DNA of 7,335 nt, from NCBI GenBank assembly GCA_964545715.1, contig CAZJHX010000273.1, forward strand, positions 1-7,335. The letters run 5' to 3'. The notes under the pieces were generated by a model. It did no database searches. It was not told the DNA's origin and was given only the letters and a program-made list of their open reading frames with translations. Each line of letters opens with the position of its first letter. Position 1 is the first letter of the stretch. Source of the stretch: CAZJHX01 sp964545715. GTDB taxonomy: Bacteria > Myxococcota_A > UBA9042 > GCA-2863065. Below, piece after piece: positions 6,001 through 7,335 of this stretch. The position numbers and the translations under genes were made by a program.

Positions 6001-7335
6001 GCGCAGTGCACGTCGGACAGCTGGTGCGACAACGGCACGTGCTCTCCCAAGAAGGACGACGGCGGCTCGTGTACGGGCGCCAACCAGTGCAAGAGCGCGC
6101 TGTGCGTTGACGGGGTGTGCTGCGATACGGCCTGCACCGGCACGTGCGAGGCGTGCAACATCGCGGCGACCAAGGGCACGTGCAGCAAGTACGCGGCCGA
6201 CACCGATCCGGATGACGAGTGCACGCTGTGCAAGGTGTGCAACGGCTCGGGCGCCTGTGGTGATGTGCTCAAGGGTCTGGACCCGCTCAGCGAGTGCAGC
6301 AAGACATCGGCGGCCACGTGCGGCGATGACGGTGTGTGCGACGGGTCGGGTGCGTGCCAGAAGTGGATCAAGGACACGATCTGCGTCAACGGCAGCTGCA
6401 ACGCGGGCGTTGTGCAGAACAACGACACGTGCGACGGCGCGGGCTCCTGCGTGGACGGCGGCACCCAGAACTGCTCGCCGTACCTGTGCGACGGTGTGGC
6501 GTGCTCCAACGCGTGCGCCGAGGACACCGACTGCGTGACGACGGCGTGGTGCAACAAGCCGGTGTGCTCGCCCAAAAAGCCCAACGGCGACACCTGCGGC
6601 GGCGCCAACGAGTGCCTCAGCGGCTTCTGCGCCGACGGCGTGTGCTGCGAGGCCGCGTGCACCAGCGCCTGCACCCAGTGCAACCTGGCCGGCAGCAAAG
6701 GCAGCTGCGCCAACCACAGCGCGGGCACCGATCCGGAGTCGGGCTGCGGTCTGTACTTCTGCAACGGCGCGGGCGACTGCGGCAACACCTGCAGCGCCAA
6801 CAGCGACTGCAAGCCGGGCAACTGGTGCAGCGGCAACCAGTGCACGCCGACCAAGGATGACGGCGATCCGTGCACGACCAACGCCGAGTGCTCCAGCACC
6901 TTCTGCACCGACAGTGTGTGCTGCGCGACCAAGTGCGACGGCGACTGCCAGGTGTGCAACGCCGACCCCGGTACCTGCACAAACGTGGCCGAGGCCACCG
7001 ATCCCGATCTGGAGTGCGCCGGCGACGGTAGCGCGTGCGGCGGTAGCTGCAACGGTCTGGGCGCCTGTCAGTACCCGGCCAACACGCTGGCGTGCGGCAC
7101 CTGCAAGCGCTGCGACGGCGCGGGCACCTGCGCCTTTGTGACCGTGAACGAGGATCCGCTGACGCAGTGCGCGTCGTGCAAGGTGTGCAACGGCAACGGC
7201 GCCTGCAAGAACGCGCCGTCGGGCACGGATGTGAAGGCCGAGTGCGACCAGACCGATGCGACCAGCTGCGGCCTGACCGGCACCTGCAACGGCAGCGGCG
7301 CCTGCGGTCTGTACGACACGTCGACGGTGTGTGTG
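1..7335 (+). CDS. Internal part of a giant cysteine-rich, LamG-containing extracellular protein (both ends missing)
   Basis: Frame +1 has no stop codon in 2,445 codons; both termini lie outside the window. Hand translation gives a coherent modular protein in this frame: an Ig-like beta-sandwich, Cys-rich A repeats, an inserted beta-domain, three LamG-like jelly rolls, another A repeat and five B repeats. About 244 Cys (near 10%) in even, pattern-conserved spacing point to disulfide-bonded folds, hence export to the periplasm, surface or medium; the signal peptide and any anchor would be outside the window. In-frame ATG codons exist (for example 1618, 2407, 2518) but all sit inside conserved domains and are internal methionines. 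DGVCC-type repeats with LamG domains are known from large Myxococcota surface proteins. Family and function are not identified; adhesion or glycan binding is an inference from LamG. Confidence in the reading frame is very high, in function low. Confidence 0.95.
70..477 (+). other. Ig-like (invasin/Big-type) beta-sandwich domain
   Basis: Window residues 24 to about 159. The segment has no cysteine and alternates short beta-strand-like stretches with polar turns. Examples are SIKVENPTAAGGNADLVVTV, then KVQLEVW, then a turn rich in Gly, Asp and Pro, then GKYRGKISGLGTATVRVGV. The pattern 'ADLVVTVKDRNQKAV ... A.AGGKY...ISG.GTATVRV' is the usual style of bacterial Ig-like domains of the invasin/Big class, which act as rigid spacers in adhesins. 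The last 30 residues (from about 388) may be a separate strand pair linking to the first Cys module. Assignment rests on pattern recognition only; a fibronectin type III or other beta-sandwich is possible. Confidence 0.5.
481..579 (+). repeat. Lone short Cys module equivalent to the tail of a B repeat
   Basis: Residues 161-193 hold four Cys in the arrangement C-x5-C-x5-C-x13-C followed by LPKK. This resembles the last four Cys of each complete B repeat, for example the end of B2 (C-x5-C-x5-C-x4-C-SPKK, ending at 6054); only the last loop is longer here. No B head or body precedes it: it follows the Ig-like domain directly. The KK linker then leads into the head of repeat A1, as the SPKK end of B2 leads into B3. 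It therefore behaves as an independently mobile sub-module. Confidence 0.65.
580..963 (+). repeat. Type A cysteine-rich repeat, copy 1 (A1, 128 residues, 22 Cys)
   Basis: The head reads ADGxxC-x5-C-x4-C-x4-CC, then a second CC pair (SDCC). The body includes ACQTAATCQGTRQDPTC, then NDDTGC, then GCGC. It ends with C-x5-C-x3-CHC-x3-C. All 22 Cys have counterparts in A2 and A4. The head is the least canonical copy (NHCQNDFCC instead of SGYCNNGVCC). The fold and function of this repeat are not known to me; fully disulfide-bonded small lobes are the natural inference. Confidence 0.8.
964..1368 (+). repeat. Type A cysteine-rich repeat, copy 2 (A2, 135 residues, 22 Cys)
   Basis: Canonical A copy. 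It begins LPNGSGC and has the head DCVSGYCNNGVCC, the second CC pair (ATCC), the STCQGTK body motif, DDDSAC, the CGC motif and the C-x5-C-x3-CHC-x4-C tail. The Cys number (22) and order equal those of A1 and A4. It follows A1 without a linker and joins A3 directly. Confidence 0.85.
1369..1518 (+). repeat. Type A repeat, copy 3, first half (A3a, 9 Cys)
   Basis: Residues 457-506 carry the head DCISGYCNNGFCC, the second CC pair (PTCC) and the CPASFSSASVC segment, which corresponds to CPASHTAAASC in A4. At this point A1, A2 and A4 continue within four residues to TCQG, but A3 continues into a Cys-free 149-residue domain. The second half resumes at 1966. Confidence 0.85.
1519..1965 (+). other. Beta-sandwich domain, carbohydrate-binding-module-like, inserted inside repeat A3
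   Basis: Window residues 507-655, with no cysteine. It starts YDLLFSGTQGKDGFTYQ, has GGTWSGVGG in its first third, then a strand-rich middle (KVPGSGTLKLNSTFALD). Further on are the features 'ADGVTFQLQLGDNVV', 'ITAGQTLSV' and 'VATGDIVRFVFLP...NTGDTITATI'. The 'F..TQGKDGF.Y' opening and the 'DGV.F.L..G....K.I..G.......V..GD.VRF.......GDTI' ending recall a jelly-roll module common in large bacterial extracellular and glycan-active proteins. I cannot name its family from sequence alone. Its boundaries are defined precisely because the interrupted A repeat resumes on both sides. N- and C-termini close together in space are expected for an inserted jelly roll. Confidence 0.6.
1966..2190 (+). repeat. 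Type A repeat, copy 3, second half (A3b), with degenerate tail
   Basis: TCQGKANAATCGSSICGTAV and DDDAGC resume exactly where A3a stops, matching TCQGTRGDPVC ... VDDDTAC of A4. Differences from the other copies: the CGC motif is reduced to a single Cys (ARTCTPYANVVC), and the C-x3-C-x-C tail is replaced by CESGAELSSGAC. A3 therefore has about 19 Cys up to the LamG boundary, counting the one at 2194, against 22 in its sisters. It runs straight into the first LamG domain. Confidence 0.75.
2191..2859 (+). other. LamG / concanavalin-A-like jelly-roll domain 1
   Basis: Residues 731-953. The order is typical of the bacterial LamG (Laminin_G_3-like) superfamily: opening strand VCTLEFDEGTG with DLSGNG, GWGLKFGQFG, then GGLMVGCWINWGGG, DWGIGIKGGKLSF, the hallmark WTHVSATFDGVNIKLYVNG at 2593-2649, CLGQFGA, IGIIDGFDL, and a closing QLISRVKG segment equal to the usual 'I..LY..G' end. 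Such domains bind glycans, proteins or calcium, or serve as structural adhesin units. It carries about four Cys, possibly one or two disulfides. It follows A3b without a linker. Confidence 0.85.
2860..3510 (+). other. LamG / concanavalin-A-like jelly-roll domain 2
   Basis: Residues 954-1170. Opening strand VSWLYFEELTGD, then GLGGLGAKLFGG, a core of GIDFSSGLSLGGWFKWSGG, FGIYIEGGKLWFQVFD, the hallmark WTHCIAVFDGVNIILYVDG at 3250-3306, LILGQFDFGN, FKGILDEWLLVD and closing ILGIFKG. The LDEW element is the classic LamG 'IDE' strand. The segment between opening strand and core is unusually glycine- and lysine-rich (LGGLGAKLFGGLKRVKGFF), similar to the end of LamG1 (ISRVKGFLL). Three Cys. Confidence 0.85.
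3511..4296 (+). other. LamG / concanavalin-A-like jelly-roll domain 3, with Gly-rich loop
   Basis: Residues 1171-1432, including a short exit linker. Opening strand FSYVNFDVKVGGG, then a long Gly-rich insertion, re-entry at WGTGIGCGQFGLPGG, core GALDFSTGITVGGWINWGG, FGLGIKDGFPVVSLNG, the degenerate hallmark WSHLAFSWDGSTCFLFVDS at 4018-4074, VLLGQLGG, FLGSLDEITVLP and closing HIVQMYKGL. It is longer than domains 1 and 2 by roughly the size of the Gly-rich loop. Six Cys, two of them in the loop. It passes into repeat A4 after KPFEKVGVAKRF. Confidence 0.85.
3559..3726 (+). other. Glycine-rich loop within LamG domain 3
   Basis: About 56 residues, roughly half glycine, with Ser, Asn, Lys and Phe/Trp as the other main residues: GGGQNWGNFSFGSGSGSGGD, then GGNGGKGVNWKKGFGKGHGC and GLFGCGNSGGGGFGF. 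It replaces the 'DLSGNG...' loop found between the first two beta-strands in LamG1. Lys and aromatic residues alternate with Gly. The two Cys (CGLFGC, a CxxxxC pair) could form a local disulfide. No family known to me matches it; it may be a flexible linker or a surface-binding loop. Confidence 0.7.
4297..4689 (+). repeat. Type A cysteine-rich repeat, copy 4 (A4, 131 residues, 22 Cys)
   Basis: Residues 1433-1563. Head CVSGYCGNKICCDGP and second CC pair (GDCC), then CPASHTAAASCKDSGTCQG, CSTVTVDDDTAC, TCGCFP, and tail C-x5-C-x3-CTC-x3-C. It is a complete 22-Cys copy and serves as the reference for locating the insertion in A3. It sits after the LamG block, so the three LamG domains lie between A copies. 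It joins B1 directly. Confidence 0.85.
4690..5376 (+). repeat. Type B cysteine-rich repeat, copy 1 (B1, 229 residues, 36 Cys)
   Basis: The order is: a head DCANGFCIDGVCC, then CDGVCEACNLAGSKGTC; the first DP motif (GQDPANEC, ending 4860); a 51-residue sub-unit with CGGSCNGG and CDGLGAC ending in DPDKDC (5013); a core CQVCDGAGAC ... GTDVKNEC; TDGVCAGDGTCQKWAEGTAC; CDGLGTC; a CAPYLC hinge; and the tail C-x5-C-x5-C-x6-C-VGKE. The head is shared with A repeats, the body is not. Such DGVCC / GACxxCN-type repeats are known to me from Myxococcota extracellular proteins; the fold is unknown. Confidence 0.85.
4861..5013 (+). repeat. 51-codon sub-unit of B1 (8 Cys)
   Basis: This 153-base block lies between the Cys of DPANEC and the Cys of DPDKDC. 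It reads CGGSCNGGKKC, CGVCRRCDGLGAC, then the second DP motif. Equal-length blocks occur in B2 and B5, and it is missing in B3 and B4. Confidence 0.75.
5377..6054 (+). repeat. Type B cysteine-rich repeat, copy 2 (B2, 226 residues, 36 Cys)
   Basis: Same order and same 36 Cys as B1: head CASKFCVDGVCC, CTGKCQRCDNVGSVGTC, DPDSEC, the 51-residue sub-unit CTGTG...DPDTQC, core CGVCDGAGACG...TDPKGDC, the CRLWADGTEC segment, CDGKGTCKD, CDPYIC and tail ending CSPKK. It is the best full-length reference because B3 aligns to it without any gap outside one deleted block. Thr codons here are almost all ACG (21 ACG, 2 ACC, 2 ACA by hand). Confidence 0.85.
5545..5697 (+). repeat. 51-codon sub-unit of B2 (8 Cys)
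   Basis: This 153-base block from after DPDSEC through DPDTQC contains CGGTCNGGGGC and CGDCVHCNGLGEC. The DP-x-x-x-C motif bounds it on both sides, which makes a clean in-frame loss by recombination between the motifs possible. Confidence 0.75.
6055..6579 (+). repeat. Type B repeat, copy 3, lacking the 51-residue sub-unit (B3, 175 residues, 28 Cys)
   Basis: Head CKSALCVDGVCC, CTGTCEACNIAATKGTC, one DPDDEC motif (6205-6222), then directly the core CKVCNGSGACG...LDPLSEC, CQKWIKDTIC, CDGAGSC, CSPYLC and tail ending CSPKK. Compared with B2, residue counts agree segment by segment (56, 45, 31 and 43) except for the absence of exactly 51 residues containing 8 Cys. Confidence 0.85.
6580..6855 (+). 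repeat. Type B repeat, copy 4, minimal form (B4, 92 residues, 16 Cys)
   Basis: Head CLSGFCADGVCC, CTSACTQCNLAGSKGSC and DPESGC (56 residues, as in B2 and B3), joined straight to CGLYFC, the counterpart of the CxPYxC hinge near the end of other B copies, and then to the four-Cys tail ending TPTK. The whole core between the DP motif and the hinge is absent. This is the smallest complete copy and so defines what a B repeat minimally needs: head plus hinge plus tail. Confidence 0.8.
6856..7335 (+). repeat. Type B cysteine-rich repeat, copy 5 (B5), cut by the window end
   Basis: Head CSSTFCTDSVCC, a CDGDCQVCNADPGTC segment two residues shorter than in other copies, DPDLEC, the 51-residue sub-unit (7018-7170), core CKVCNGNGACK ... 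TDVKAEC, CNGSGACGLYDTSTVC. It contains 26 Cys up to the edge, in the same order as the first 26 of B1 and B2. A full-length copy would continue for about 70 residues with 10 more Cys outside the window. Confidence 0.85.
7018..7170 (+). repeat. 51-codon sub-unit of B5 (8 Cys)
   Basis: This 153-base block from after DPDLEC through DPLTQC contains CGGSCNGLGAC and CGTCKRCDGAGTC. Its CGGSCNG portion shares a 21-base identical stretch (7035-7055) with B1 (4875-4895), closer than with B2. Confidence 0.75.

Noticed and set aside
2650..6717. Minus-strand ORF of 1,355 residues
   Set aside because: Long but a shadow. The protein is low-complexity Ala/Arg/Val/His-rich with no domain pattern, and it lies opposite a frame full of conserved LamG and Cys-repeat motifs. 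GC-rich third codon positions of the real gene remove stops from this antisense frame.
484..6855. CxxC pairs considered as zinc fingers or metallothionein-like metal sites
   Set aside because: Cys spacing is irregular but conserved in whole-repeat ladders, mixed with Gly/Asp/Asn turns and tied to LamG and Ig-like domains. This fits extracellular disulfide modules better than metal-binding cytoplasmic domains.
5148..7052. Minus-strand ORF of 634 residues, Ser/Pro/His-rich with apparent repeats (for example VSQHTPS-like)
   Set aside because: Its apparent repeats are the antisense image of the DGVCC-type head of the B repeats on the plus strand; composition follows from complementing TGC-, GGC- and ACG-rich codons.
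4690..7335. Tandem repeats considered as a CRISPR array or intergenic satellite
   Set aside because: The periodicity is at protein level (Cys spacing), lengths vary in multiples of three, and no short identical direct repeats with unique spacers are present.
1..7335. Animal origin (laminin, tenascin or EGF-like protein)
   Set aside because: LamG and Cys-rich repeats superficially suggest it, but there are no introns over 7.3 kb, codon use is strongly GC-rich at third positions, EGF spacing is not seen, and the DGVCC repeat style is the one I know from Myxococcota. A eukaryotic source is not fully excluded.

Overview
The window is one uninterrupted piece of a single giant gene. Reading frame +1 (codons starting at position 1) is open from the first to the last base: 2,445 codons by hand translation, with no stop, no credible start and no intergenic DNA. 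Both ends of the gene lie outside the window. No promoter, ribosome binding site, terminator, RNA gene or mobile element is visible, and none is expected inside a coding sequence.

The encoded protein is a modular, cysteine-rich, almost certainly secreted or surface-exposed protein; I count about 244 Cys, roughly 10% of residues. Layout: 1-78, end of an unknown upstream part; 70-477, Ig-like beta-sandwich; 481-579, a lone short Cys module; 580-2190, three copies of a 22-Cys repeat (type A), the third split by an inserted 149-residue beta-domain; 2191-4296, three tandem LamG/concanavalin-A-like jelly-roll domains, the third with a Gly-rich loop; 4297-4689, a fourth A repeat; 4690-7335, five tandem repeats of a second, longer type (B), of 229, 226, 175, 92 and at least 160 residues, the last cut by the window end.

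A and B repeats share the same head (a C-x5-C-x4-C-x4-CC pattern, often ending DGVCC) but have different bodies. Cys-rich repeats of this DGVCC type, combined with LamG and Ig-like domains in very large extracellular proteins, are familiar from Myxococcota and related former Deltaproteobacteria. High GC, GC-rich third codon positions and the absence of introns fit such a bacterium. The lineage is an inference from style, not from a marker gene.

The most interesting structure is in how the repeats are built. Shortened B copies are explained by clean in-frame losses from one cysteine to another (51 codons with 8 Cys, then 84 codons with 12 Cys), so every complete A or B repeat except the rebuilt A3 has an even Cys number (22, 36, 36, 28, 16). 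A3 carries a whole beta-domain inserted at one point of the repeat. Synonymous codon choice changes sharply at about 6580. Function is unknown; adhesion, glycan binding or a surface filament are plausible roles.
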